13,385 bases of DNA, from positions 1-13,385 of the forward strand of contig RFJO01000100.1 in NCBI GenBank assembly GCA_003694495.1. The letters are read 5' to 3'. Shown in pieces: positions 5,481 to 12,710 of the stretch. Below the pieces are notes generated by a model. That model did no database searches. It saw nothing but the letters and a program-made list of their open reading frames with translations, and was not told the origin of the DNA. This DNA is from Candidatus Woesearchaeota archaeon. GTDB taxonomy: Archaea > Nanobdellota > Nanobdellia > SCGC-AAA011-G17 > GW2011-AR17. The position numbers and the translations under genes are program-made. Position 1 is the stretch's first letter. Every line of letters starts with the position of its first letter.

Positions 5481-7775
5481 ATGGTATTAAAAAAGAAGGT
5501 GGCTCCTGGCGGTTATGAAATTGTCAGGGAGGGTTCTGAAGAAATAATGCGTATTAATTATGAAAGTGTTCCTTATTCTCCTTCCATTGAAGATGATCCA
5601 AATGTTATGATGGACGTCATTGACAAGCTGGTTGAGGCTCCGTCCACTTCCCGTGTAACTTTCCTCCAGCGTCGTCATTATAACTATAACCACGAACAGA
5701 CTCAGTTGTTAATGGAGATTGCCCAGCTTTACAGTTACCTTGTAAAACGTAAAAAGGCGTTGAGCCCGGCTTCAATGGGCACTGCTTTTGAAAACCCTAG
5801 TGTTATAGCAGAACGTCACGGCATTGTTCGTTACATTGTTTTTGAGTTACTGCGTGCGGATCCGTTAGGCGCTTATGTTGAGTTAAAACGTTTGATAAGG
5901 CTAGAAAAAATCAAACAGAAGCGCACAGTTGATCCAAGAATGCTTGACTCACGGCAGATTTTTATCAATTTGCTTGAAGACATTTACAACGAGCTTGAGC
6001 AAACTAAGCTAATCCAGCTTGCCAAACCTTACCTTGCAGGTTATACATTAGGCGACAGGACAGTTTATAAGTTATTCTTGCGCCCCACCATAACTCCAGA
6101 CTTTTTATTTACCAAACTCATGGCCCGGCCTCCTTTAGACGGTGAAGAGTTGGAAGTTTATAGCATTGACAAGAATACCGATGTAACTATTTTTAGCACG
6201 CCTAACGACATAAAGTACCTTTATCACTTACACCCTCCAGAGTTCAAGTTATCAGAAGACAAGTATGCTTTAGTGGATTTGGCAAAAAGTGTTTTATCCG
6301 AGCACCAGCCAAAAGATGAAGCCTTCCTTGACCCGCAAAAACTTAGAAGGACTTTTTTTAACATTGGCTCGGATTTGTTAAGGGAACTTGCAGAGCACCA
6401 AAACCTTGACTTAACAGTTAAAGAAGTTAAAGAGTTAACTGAAATATTAATCAGGCACACTATTGGTTTTGGTTTTATTGAATTGTTATTAAAAGATGAA
6501 CGCGTACAGGACATAACTGTAAACTCTCCGAACGGCGAAGTGCCAATATTTTTGTTGCACGGCGAGTATGACAACTGTGTGACTAACATTATCCCGTCAA
6601 GGAACGACACAGAAAGTTGGGCAACCAAGTTTAGGTTATTATCCGGCAGGCCGTTGGATGAAGCCAACCCTATTCTTGACACTGAGCTTGTTTTACCGCA
6701 TGCGCGTTCCAGGGTTTCAATGATAACCAAACCGTTAAACCCGTTTGGGCTGGCTTACTCTTTCCGTCGCCATAGGGATAAGCCGTGGACGTTAGCGTTA
6801 TTTTGTAAGAACAGAATGATTAGCCCGTTGGCTGCAGGGTTGTTAAGTTTTTTGATAGACGGTTCACGTACTATGCTTGTTGCAGGTACAAGAAGTTCAG
6901 GTAAGACTTCATTGCTTGGCGCATGTTTAGTAGAGATCATGAGAAAGTACAGGATTCTTACTATAGAAGATACTTTAGAATTGCCGGGTGAAGCATTAAG
7001 AAAAATGGGTTACGACATTCAACCTATAAAAGTTCGTTCAGCTTTAGTTGAAACAGGCACTGAGATGTCCGCAGCTGAAGGCATAAGGACATCTTTAAGG
7101 TTAGGCGATTCGTCTTTAATTGTTGGAGAAGTACGTAGCAAGGAGGCTGTAGCTTTATATGAAGCAATGCGTATTGGTGCATTGGCTAACGTTGTAGCAG
7201 GCACAATCCACGGCGACTCACCGTACGGTGTATTTGACAGGGTTGTTAACGACTTAGGCGTGCCTCGTACATCATTTAAGGCAACAGATTTGGTTATTGT
7301 AGCTAACCCGTTGAAAAGCCCTGACGGTTTGCACAAATGGCGTCGTGTTACACAGATTACGGAAGTGAGGAAAGACTGGGAAGAAGATCCTTTAACTGAA
7401 GGCGGTTTTCTTGATTTGATGAAATACAACGCACACAAGGATGAGTTAGAGATAACCCCAGAGTTAATGAACGGCGATTCTGAGGTAATAAAATCCATCG
7501 GTGCGAATGTTAAGGAATGGGCCGGCAACTGGGACGCCATATGGGACAACGTTTTGTTGCGTGCGGACATAAAGAAAAAAATGGTAGAATATGCTGATCT
7601 GTCAAAGAACATGAAACTTTTGGAAGCGGAGTTTGTCATCAGGGCAAACGACCAGTTCCATCGCATATCATCTTCTGTTCGTGAAGACGTTGGTTCACTT
7701 GACTCAAAACGCATACTTTTTGAGTGGGAAGAGTGGTTGAAAAGAGTTATAAGGAAAGGAGACGTACCAAAATAG
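5481..7775 (+). CDS. Type II/IV secretion (T4P/archaellum-type) ATPase
   Basis: A 764-residue cytoplasmic motor ATPase of the GspE/PilB/ArlI/VirB11 superfamily, powering assembly of pilin-like filaments or secretion. A large N-terminal domain (about 1-330) precedes the RecA-like core. Walker A is G-T-R-S-S-G-K-T (469-476, Lys475); the Asp-box I-L-T-I-E-D-T-L-E-L-P follows; Walker B is I-V-G-E-V-R with Glu550; and the His-box is G-T-I-H-G-D-S with His577. About 130 residues follow the core. No tetracysteine zinc insert of the bacterial GspE type is seen. It is longer than the usual archaeal ATPase of about 500-550 residues. Of 17 Arg codons in the first 225 residues I count 13 CGN and 4 AGR; further on the two types are mixed. 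It is the first gene of the operon; the platform gene follows after 6 bases. Confidence 0.95.
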   Translation: MVLKKKVAPGGYEIVREGSEEIMRINYESVPYSPSIEDDPNVMMDVIDKLVEAPSTSRVTFLQRRHYNYNHEQTQLLMEIAQLYSYLVKRKKALSPASMGTAFENPSVIAERHGIVRYIVFELLRADPLGAYVELKRLIRLEKIKQKRTVDPRMLDSRQIFINLLEDIYNELEQTKLIQLAKPYLAGYTLGDRTVYKLFLRPTITPDFLFTKLMARPPLDGEELEVYSIDKNTDVTIFSTPNDIKYLYHLHPPEFKLSEDKYALVDLAKSVLSEHQPKDEAFLDPQKLRRTFFNIGSDLLRELAEHQNLDLTVKEVKELTEILIRHTIGFGFIELLLKDERVQDITVNSPNGEVPIFLLHGEYDNCVTNIIPSRNDTESWATKFRLLSGRPLDEANPILDTELVLPHARSRVSMITKPLNPFGLAYSFRRHRDKPWTLALFCKNRMISPLAAGLLSFLIDGSRTMLVAGTRSSGKTSLLGACLVEIMRKYRILTIEDTLELPGEALRKMGYDIQPIKVRSALVETGTEMSAAEGIRTSLRLGDSSLIVGEVRSKEAVALYEAMRIGALANVVAGTIHGDSPYGVFDRVVNDLGVPRTSFKATDLVIVANPLKSPDGLHKWRRVTQITEVRKDWEEDPLTEGGFLDLMKYNAHKDELEITPELMNGDSEVIKSIGANVKEWAGNWDAIWDNVLLRADIKKKMVEYADLSKNMKLLEAEFVIRANDQFHRISSSVREDVGSLDSKRILFEWEEWLKRVIRKGDVPK

Positions 7776-7781
7776 TATAAA

Positions 7782-9944
7782 ATGTACCCAATTGACCCTA
7801 ACATAAAAAAAATTATGGATAAGTACGGTGAAAAGATTGACCAGAGCGTGTCAACAAACATAATGGACAAGCCGAGCCAGCAGCAAGTTTTTTCTAAAGA
7901 ATACATGGTCTTTAGAGATGAAGCTTTAAATTTAAGCAACACATTTTATGAACGCGCATGCAACTTTGCAGAGAACATGTTGCATATTCAGCCTAAAACA
8001 GAAGAGGCTGCGCCGATAGATAAAGCAATAAAGTCAACTCACCTTAACATAACATCCGCAGGCGCGTACAGTTTAGCAACCTTGGTTATGATTTTATCAA
8101 TATTGTTAGGTGTTTTTATAGGCCTTATCAACTATTTTTTGTTAGGCAATACTTCCTTATTCGTCCCAGCCTTTTTCGTTTTAGCCGGTGTGTTGGCGTT
8201 AAAGCCTTTAAGCAAGTTCCCGTTGCATTTAGACGACAGAAGAAGGTTGCAAGCATCAAACCAGATGGTGATGTGCATATTATATGTTGTAATGTACTTG
8301 CGTCACACTTCTAACTTGGAACATGCGTTAAAGTTTGCAGGTGAGCACATTGGCAACCCGTTGGCTTTAGATTTAAGGAAAGTTGTTTGGGACGTTGAAA
8401 CGCAGAAGTATTCAACAATAAAAGAATCGTTGGACAACTACCTTGAAGATTGGTCTGAGCACAATTTAGCGTTTGTTGAATCGTTTCATTTGATTGAAAG
8501 TTCAATCGTTGAAGGCGACCCGAAAAGAAGGTTAGAAATCCTTGAAAAGGCGTTGGAAGTCATGCTTGAAGGTACCTATGAAAGCATGCTTCATTTTGCG
8601 CAAAACATTAAAAGTCCGATAACTACGTTGCACATGCTTGGCGTAATCTTGCCAATCTTGGGTTTAATAATCTTGCCGTTGCTAGGTTCATTCCTTGGCG
8701 TGAAATGGTACCAGTTGGCTTTGGTGTACAACATAACGTTGCCGCTGATTGTATACTTTATGGGCTACAGGATCATGTCAAAACGTCCGGTAGGTTACAG
8801 CCAGGGTGGCAACTTTGAGACACCGCAATACGAGAAGCTCAGGTTGTTTCAGATTGGCAAAGAACCCAATGTGTCTTACATTGAACCAAAGAACATTGCC
8901 ATAGCTTTAGTTTTCTTGTTTGTGGTTATTGGATTTATGCCTATTATCCTACATTATGTTTCTCCAGGGTTTGACATGGAATTGTTAGGTGGCAAGTTGT
9001 TGGATTACAGAACTGAAGATGATGTTACCGTTGGCCCGTTTGGGTTAGGCGCAACATTGTTCAGTTTATTAATTCCTTTTGGCATTGCATTCGGGTTAAG
9101 CACATATTATAAAATTCGAAGCAAAAAGCTTATTGAGATAAGAAACAAGACAAAAGATTTAGAGAAAGAGTTCCAGGGTGCATTGTTTCAGGTTGGTAAC
9201 AGGCTAGGCGGAGGGTTCCCTGCAGAAATGATTTTTGGCGACGTTGCCCAAAACTTGACAGGCACCCCTACTGGAGAATTTTTTGACATAGTTGACAAAA
9301 ACATTCGAAGCTTGGGCATGAACATTGAACAGGCAGTTTTCGATGAAAAGGTTGGCGCGATTCACAAGTTTCCTAGTTCACTGATAGAAAGTTCAATGAA
9401 AGTTTTGGTTGAGACGGCAAAGAAAGGCCCAATGGTTGCAGCCAAGGCATTAATGAGCATTTCAATGTACCTTGACAGGATAAACAAGGTTAACGAGAGG
9501 TTAAAGGATTTATTGGCAGAAATTTCAAGTTCAATGAAAGCGCAGATATCGTTCTTGTCGCCTGTTATTTCCGGGATTGTTGTTGGGATTGGTTCAATGA
9601 TAACTGCTATAATTGGTGGGTTAGGTTCAGCATTGGAAGGTCAGGCTGTTGAGGATAGCGCAGGAGGCATTTCAGAATTAACCAAAATGTTTAACATTAA
9701 AGACCTAATTCCACCGTTCTTCTTGCAGGTGGTTGTAAGTATTTACTTAATCCAGATAGTTTACATTTTAACCATTATGTCTAACGGCATAGAATCCGGT
9801 GTTGACAAGCTTAATGAAGAATATATGCTTGGCAAAAACTTATATAAAAGCGTAATGTTTTATTTAATTGTAGCAGCGTTAACAATGATAGCGTTCAATT
9901 ATTTGGCAGTAATGATTGCTGAAGGTGCAGTGTCAGGGTTATAA
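7782..9944 (+). CDS. TadC/ArlJ-like type II secretion F platform protein
   Basis: A 720-residue polytopic inner-membrane platform, the partner of the ATPase in T4P-like machines. After a soluble N-terminus (1-90) come helices at about 94-120 and 125-142. The first T2SF domain lies at about 160-302, with helices near 282-304 and 311-329. Helices follow near 371-392 and 420-442. The second T2SF domain (about 463-612) contains N-R-L-G-G-G-F-P-A-E (473-482) and G-T-P-T-G-E-F-F (494-501). Final helices are near 590-612, 642-664 and 690-715. About nine helices and two T2SF repeats match the archaeal ArlJ/PilC-type architecture. ATG at 7782; a GGAGAC sequence about 17 bases upstream is a distant ribosome-binding site. 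The second Cys-poor soluble loop is likely cytoplasmic and contacts the ATPase. Confidence 0.93.
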   Translation: MYPIDPNIKKIMDKYGEKIDQSVSTNIMDKPSQQQVFSKEYMVFRDEALNLSNTFYERACNFAENMLHIQPKTEEAAPIDKAIKSTHLNITSAGAYSLATLVMILSILLGVFIGLINYFLLGNTSLFVPAFFVLAGVLALKPLSKFPLHLDDRRRLQASNQMVMCILYVVMYLRHTSNLEHALKFAGEHIGNPLALDLRKVVWDVETQKYSTIKESLDNYLEDWSEHNLAFVESFHLIESSIVEGDPKRRLEILEKALEVMLEGTYESMLHFAQNIKSPITTLHMLGVILPILGLIILPLLGSFLGVKWYQLALVYNITLPLIVYFMGYRIMSKRPVGYSQGGNFETPQYEKLRLFQIGKEPNVSYIEPKNIAIALVFLFVVIGFMPIILHYVSPGFDMELLGGKLLDYRTEDDVTVGPFGLGATLFSLLIPFGIAFGLSTYYKIRSKKLIEIRNKTKDLEKEFQGALFQVGNRLGGGFPAEMIFGDVAQNLTGTPTGEFFDIVDKNIRSLGMNIEQAVFDEKVGAIHKFPSSLIESSMKVLVETAKKGPMVAAKALMSISMYLDRINKVNERLKDLLAEISSSMKAQISFLSPVISGIVVGIGSMITAIIGGLGSALEGQAVEDSAGGISELTKMFNIKDLIPPFFLQVVVSIYLIQIVYILTIMSNGIESGVDKLNEEYMLGKNLYKSVMFYLIVAALTMIAFNYLAVMIAEGAVSGL

Positions 9945-9946
9945 AA

Positions 9947-10042
9947 ATGCAGTTCAAATCCATAGTAATGATAATATTGGCCATTTTGTTAGGGTTAATA
10001 TTATTTGGCATAATATCAAAATTAAAAAATGCGTTCGTTTAA
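9947..10042 (+). CDS. 31-residue single-helix hydrophobic protein
   Basis: A short gene starting at ATG 9947, 2 bases after the platform gene, and overlapping the next gene by 14 bases. It encodes M-Q-F-K-S followed by a hydrophobic helix of about 18 residues, then a basic end (S-K-L-K-N-A-F-V). It looks like the bare N-terminal helix of a pilin, without a K-G cleavage motif or an exported domain. Its place in the tight chain of operon genes supports translation; no ribosome-binding site is visible, so coupling to the platform gene would be needed. It could be a tiny membrane subunit or an untranslated spacer. Confidence 0.55.
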   Translation: MQFKSIVMIILAILLGLILFGIISKLKNAFV

Positions 10043-10808
10043 AAAAAAGGGTGTAGGATTATCACAAGAAACTTTAGTAAGGATAGCTTTATTATTATTT
10101 TTCTTGTTAGCCGCAGTTAGCATAATAATCGGCTTTGGTAAGGATTTCAAGGTAACCAGCGCAAAAGTTTACGGTTGCTGGGCAATGAACGGCGTGGTTG
10201 CAAGCAATTATATGTTTAGGAGGGAGTTGCCTGTCGCGTGCAAGGGTGATGTTGTAAAAGAACCAATGAACAAAGCGCAGTTAAGCAAATACTTGACTGA
10301 CGTATGGATGATGTACGGCAGAGGCGAATGGGACTTCCATGTTGCTAAGGATGATACTGTTTTGGTTAGCGCGTTTACAGTAAGCGAAGATATGGATATT
10401 AAAGAATTATTTGTTACAATGCTCACTTCAACCAACGGCAAGTCAATGATAAAAGACGGCAAGTTTGATATTTCAAAAATAGAAAAAAGCGATTATCAGT
10501 ATCTTCAGAAAGGTTCGCCGTTTCAAACACTTTGCATTGACAAAAATATAATCCCTGAAAACAGTGTAGCCAAGCTAAAAAAAGGCAACACATATTACCT
10601 TTATTTTTGGGATGATATATTGGATCAAAAAAGCGGTGACAAACTGTTTATATCATCTAAAAATGAATTTAAATCAGAAGAGATTAACAACGTTGGCTGT
10701 TGTTCGATAAGCGAAGATGTATGTTTCACTTTGCAAGGTGAAACATGGTTTACTGTGACAACAAGAGCCATAGGAAGGTTTGTTTCAAAGATAGGTGACA
10801 GGTTATGA
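10029..10808 (+). CDS. Minor pilin-like protein with class III-type signal and six cysteines
   Basis: A 259-residue exported, membrane-anchored protein. The N-terminus K-K-K-G-V-G-L-S-Q-E (5-14) followed by a hydrophobic helix (15-36) resembles an archaeal class III (prepilin) signal; the Glu is at +6 if cut after Gly8 and +4 if cut after Gly10, rather than the standard +5. The rest is an extracytoplasmic domain with six cysteines (50, 71, 169, 224, 225, 232), an even number that suggests disulfides. It has aromatic-rich strands such as Y-Y-L-Y-F-W-D-D. Its ATG lies inside the end of the 31-residue gene, and its TGA overlaps the next ATG, so it is in the same operon as the ATPase. Function: likely minor pilin or tip adhesin, by context. 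Confidence 0.75.
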   Translation: MRSFKKKGVGLSQETLVRIALLLFFLLAAVSIIIGFGKDFKVTSAKVYGCWAMNGVVASNYMFRRELPVACKGDVVKEPMNKAQLSKYLTDVWMMYGRGEWDFHVAKDDTVLVSAFTVSEDMDIKELFVTMLTSTNGKSMIKDGKFDISKIEKSDYQYLQKGSPFQTLCIDKNIIPENSVAKLKKGNTYYLYFWDDILDQKSGDKLFISSKNEFKSEEINNVGCCSISEDVCFTLQGETWFTVTTRAIGRFVSKIGDRL

Positions 10809-10960
10809 ACAAGAAAGCAAAATTGGCAATTGAATATTTGGCTATATCTGTTTTAGTGTTAGCTGTTTTGTTTATATTAATCTTATTTGGAGGGAAAATC
10901 AAAGAAAAAATTGTTGAAGGTTTAACCAAGTTTTTTCTTGAAACAATAAGGGGTCAATAG
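10805..10960 (+). CDS. 51-residue pilin-like protein with canonical class III signal
   Basis: A short gene overlapping the preceding stop (ATGA). It reads M-N-K-K-A then K-L-A-I-E-Y-L-A and a hydrophobic helix of about 20 residues, then a short amphipathic charged end. If cut after Ala5, Glu is at +5, the standard archaeal prepilin arrangement, making this the best pilin signal in the window. The mature protein of 46 residues would be almost only the N-terminal helix, like a very small pilin or a filament-core subunit. A GGTGA sequence at 10794-10798 serves as ribosome-binding site. The next gene starts 1 base after its stop. Confidence 0.72.
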   Translation: MNKKAKLAIEYLAISVLVLAVLFILILFGGKIKEKIVEGLTKFFLETIRGQ

Positions 10961-10961
10961 T

Positions 10962-12017
10962 ATGGAAAGAGAATATTTGGTAGCGTTTGTAATTATTTTG
11001 GCAGTGGTTACCATAGGCTTAATAGTTACTTCAACGTATTTTCCTAAACTCTGGTCGGATGTTAACAAAGTTGCAGACGATGTTCTTGGGAATACTAAAG
11101 AAAAAGAAGCAAAAGAGTTAACAAACCATAACGTCAAACAGATTCTTGACGCGTTGGATTCATGTAAAAAGAATTCAAAAAAACTTTGCACATGCCAAAT
11201 TGAAAACAAAAAGCCATTGCCAACGGATTATCGAGTATTCTTTAAACAAAATTCAGATAATACAATTATTTATTCTATAGACAACGAAGATAAAATAGTT
11301 AAGCTTGCTACAGATGAAGATGCATTAAAGTTAAAGGGCATAAAGCTTGGGGTGGCTGTGTTTGCCCGTCCAGCTGACTCACTTAGGTTCAGTCAAAAAC
11401 CAATAAGGCAACTATCATCAAATTCAAATAATTTAGATGTTGAAGAGAGAGGAATTTACTGTTATTTTGGAACACTTTCTAAAGATGGAACTGTTAAGCC
11501 TTTAACTATAATATTAAAAGGGGATGAAGATGGTGATTGGTCTTTTCCTATAGGCCCTACAAATTCTTTATTTAAGTCTGAGCGTTCAGGTTTTTTGCTT
11601 GACCAAATAGGATCTTCTCGCGAAGATTCAATTTTTAATGATATACCAAACATCTTAAAGATAGATGATAATAGGTATTGTTTTTTAACGACAAACATTT
11701 TAGAATACAGGTACGATAAAGAATTTATCTTTGGCGATAATGATGAAATGGTTTATATTACTTCATATAACCATGAATTAGCTAAGGACACTGATGGCAG
11801 AGTTAATATAAATAATAAAGATTTTAAAGATTTCATTACAAAATTTAAAAATAGTTTTTTTGACTGTTCGCTGGAAAAAGAAGTTTCATCAACCTCTACA
11901 AATCCATCGGATATTAATATACCAACAGAGACTACTCCCAAAAAGAAGGAGATAGAAGTTCCTACAAACCCTACAAGTCCATTGGATATTAAGCCAATTT
12001 GGCTCAGAGATCAATGA
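10962..12017 (+). CDS. Exported single-helix protein, leaderless pilin-like N-terminus, six cysteines
   Basis: A 351-residue protein. Residues 1-23 (M-E-R-E-Y-L-V-A-F-V-I-I-L-A) are like a mature pilin N-terminus, comparable to K-L-A-I-E-Y-L-A of the previous gene, but have no positively charged leader before the Glu. An in-frame stop at 10947-10949 and the lack of another start rule out a longer reading. The large domain (about 30-305) has six cysteines (68, 76, 78, 167, 240, 302), including C-x7-C-x-C. The last 45 residues are a Ser/Thr/Pro-rich stalk with two related segments (N-P-S-D-I-N-I-P and S-P-L-D-I-K-P-I), which may link the domain to the envelope. AAGGGG at 10948-10953 is its ribosome-binding site. 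Function unknown; probably a pilus-associated surface protein. Confidence 0.72.
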   Translation: MEREYLVAFVIILAVVTIGLIVTSTYFPKLWSDVNKVADDVLGNTKEKEAKELTNHNVKQILDALDSCKKNSKKLCTCQIENKKPLPTDYRVFFKQNSDNTIIYSIDNEDKIVKLATDEDALKLKGIKLGVAVFARPADSLRFSQKPIRQLSSNSNNLDVEERGIYCYFGTLSKDGTVKPLTIILKGDEDGDWSFPIGPTNSLFKSERSGFLLDQIGSSREDSIFNDIPNILKIDDNRYCFLTTNILEYRYDKEFIFGDNDEMVYITSYNHELAKDTDGRVNINNKDFKDFITKFKNSFFDCSLEKEVSSTSTNPSDINIPTETTPKKKEIEVPTNPTSPLDIKPIWLRDQ

Positions 12018-12030
12018 TTGGTTTGTTTTT

Positions 12031-12037
12031 AAGGAGG
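12031..12037 (+). promoter_or_regulatory. Strong Shine-Dalgarno (AAGGAGG) of a 28-residue small frame
   Basis: The best ribosome-binding site of the window, 8 bases before ATG 12046. It decides the start of the tiny frame that follows. Confidence 0.5.
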
Positions 12038-12045
12038 TTTGAAAA

Positions 12046-12132
12046 ATGAAACGAAAAAATATCAGGGCTCTACACAAAAATTTAGTCATAGAAAGTTTTA
12101 AATATTCAAGTATTTTATTAAAACTTAAGTAA
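12046..12132 (+). CDS. Possible 28-residue basic small protein
   Basis: ATG at 12046 with a full-strength Shine-Dalgarno opens a frame of 28 residues ending at TAA 12130-12132. The product is basic (8 Lys, 2 Arg, 1 His) with no hydrophobic helix: it starts M-K-R-K-N-I-R-A-L-H. It lies in the 130-base gap between pilin-type genes. Its 3' part overlaps a TATA-like box and an inverted repeat, so the segment may be partly regulatory. A real small protein, a leader peptide, or the remnant of a former gene are all possible; only the ribosome-binding site argues for translation. Confidence 0.4.
   Translation: MKRKNIRALHKNLVIESFKYSSILLKLK
12093..12126 (+). promoter_or_regulatory. TATA-like box inside a 9-bp inverted repeat, upstream of the 114-residue pilin-like gene
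   Basis: AAGTTTTAA (12093-12101) and TTAAAACTT (12118-12126) form a perfect 9-bp inverted repeat with a 16-base spacer. The left arm overlaps TTTAAATA (12097-12104), about 47 bases before ATG 12148, so transcription would start near 12126 and give a short leader containing GAGGTGG (12135-12141). The repeat could be an operator. Confidence 0.35.
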
Positions 12133-12147
12133 AGAGGTGGTAAATTT

Positions 12148-12492
12148 ATGGAAAACAAAAAGGGACAGGGAATTTCATTAAATTTTCTTATAATTGCTGC
12201 TTTAGCGCTAATTGCTTTGATTATAATAGCTTTATTTTTTACTGGCGGCATATCAAAAATATTTAAAAAACAGAGTGATGTTGTAAAGTTAAGCGACAAT
12301 GAGAAAGCGTTAATGGTTGCAAACTGTAAAGCTTTTTGTTCATTAGGAAATAAAGATAAATTTAAGTCCCCGGGATTTTCTGAGGAAGCAATAAATGCAG
12401 GCATAAAGGATTGTGGTGATTTTGATGATTTTGGACCTATGGATGCAGAATCTGCCTGGGAAAAATATTGTGAAAATAATGTCTTAAAGTAA
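12148..12492 (+). CDS. Small class III-type pilin-like protein, four cysteines
   Basis: A 114-residue protein. M-E-N-K-K-G-Q-G-I-S-L-N then a hydrophobic helix (13-31) ending F-F-T-G-G closely matches a family of small DPANN/Woesearchaeota membrane proteins that I recall (K-K-G-Q-G-L-S-L-N type). The position of the prepilin Glu holds Asn. The rest is a small extracytoplasmic domain with four cysteines (60, 64, 89, 108), C-x3-C at its start. GAGGTGG, 6 bases before the ATG, is a good ribosome-binding site, and a TATA-like box upstream suggests its own promoter. Likely a minor pilin or pilus-associated protein; the exact role is unknown. Confidence 0.75.
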   Translation: MENKKGQGISLNFLIIAALALIALIIIALFFTGGISKIFKKQSDVVKLSDNEKALMVANCKAFCSLGNKDKFKSPGFSEEAINAGIKDCGDFDDFGPMDAESAWEKYCENNVLK

Positions 12493-12496
12493 ACAA

Positions 12497-12510
12497 AAAC
12501 TTTATTAAAT
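12497..12510 (+). promoter_or_regulatory. Archaeal TATA-type promoter
   Basis: AAACTTTATTAAAT centred about 27 bases before ATG 12531 with no ribosome-binding site, the same motif and spacing as at 2588-2605, so a leaderless transcript is likely. The T-rich stretch just after it (12511-12522) may also end transcription of the preceding gene. Confidence 0.55.
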
Positions 12511-12530
12511 CTTTTTCTTTTTATAATCTC

Positions 12531-12710
12531 ATGAGATTTTTTAAAAAAGGTGACTTAAGTTTACGTTATATTGTTTTAGCTGCACTTGCTTTAATGGTGT
12601 TAGTAGTTATATCATTAATTTTTATTAAAGGCAACACGTTTTTTGTAGATAAGTTTAAAGGCATTTATGCTCAGATAACTGCATTAAAACCAACAGGCAT
12701 AACAAAATGA
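12531..12710 (+). CDS. 59-residue pilin-like single-helix protein
   Basis: A short gene from ATG 12531 to TGA 12708-12710. The N-terminus M-R-F-F-K-K-G then D-L-S-L-R-Y and a hydrophobic helix (about 13-32) is a class III-type signal with Arg in the usual Glu+5 position. A short tail (33-59, rich in Lys/Thr/Ala) follows, too small for a folded head domain. Its stop overlaps the ATG of the next gene (ATGA), so the two form an operon, read from the promoter just upstream. Probably a small pilin-like subunit of the same machine. Confidence 0.65.
   Translation: MRFFKKGDLSLRYIVLAALALMVLVVISLIFIKGNTFFVDKFKGIYAQITALKPTGITK

Noticed and set aside
6224..6730. Minus-strand frame opposite the ATPase
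   Set aside because: Ser/Asn-rich antisense shadow without recognisable features.
7019..7942. Minus-strand open frame (307 residues) opposite the ATPase and platform genes
   Set aside because: Lies fully opposite strongly recognised genes including Walker B and His-box; no domain or ribosome-binding site.
5481..12017. Archaellum (motility) operon
   Set aside because: ATPase and platform fit, but no ArlH/FlaH, ArlF/G or tandem archaellin genes are seen; a type IV pilus-like or secretion machine is the safer call.
12065..12081. Possible terminal repeat of an insertion sequence
   Set aside because: No reverse-complement partner, target duplication or transposase is visible in the window, so no mobile element was annotated.
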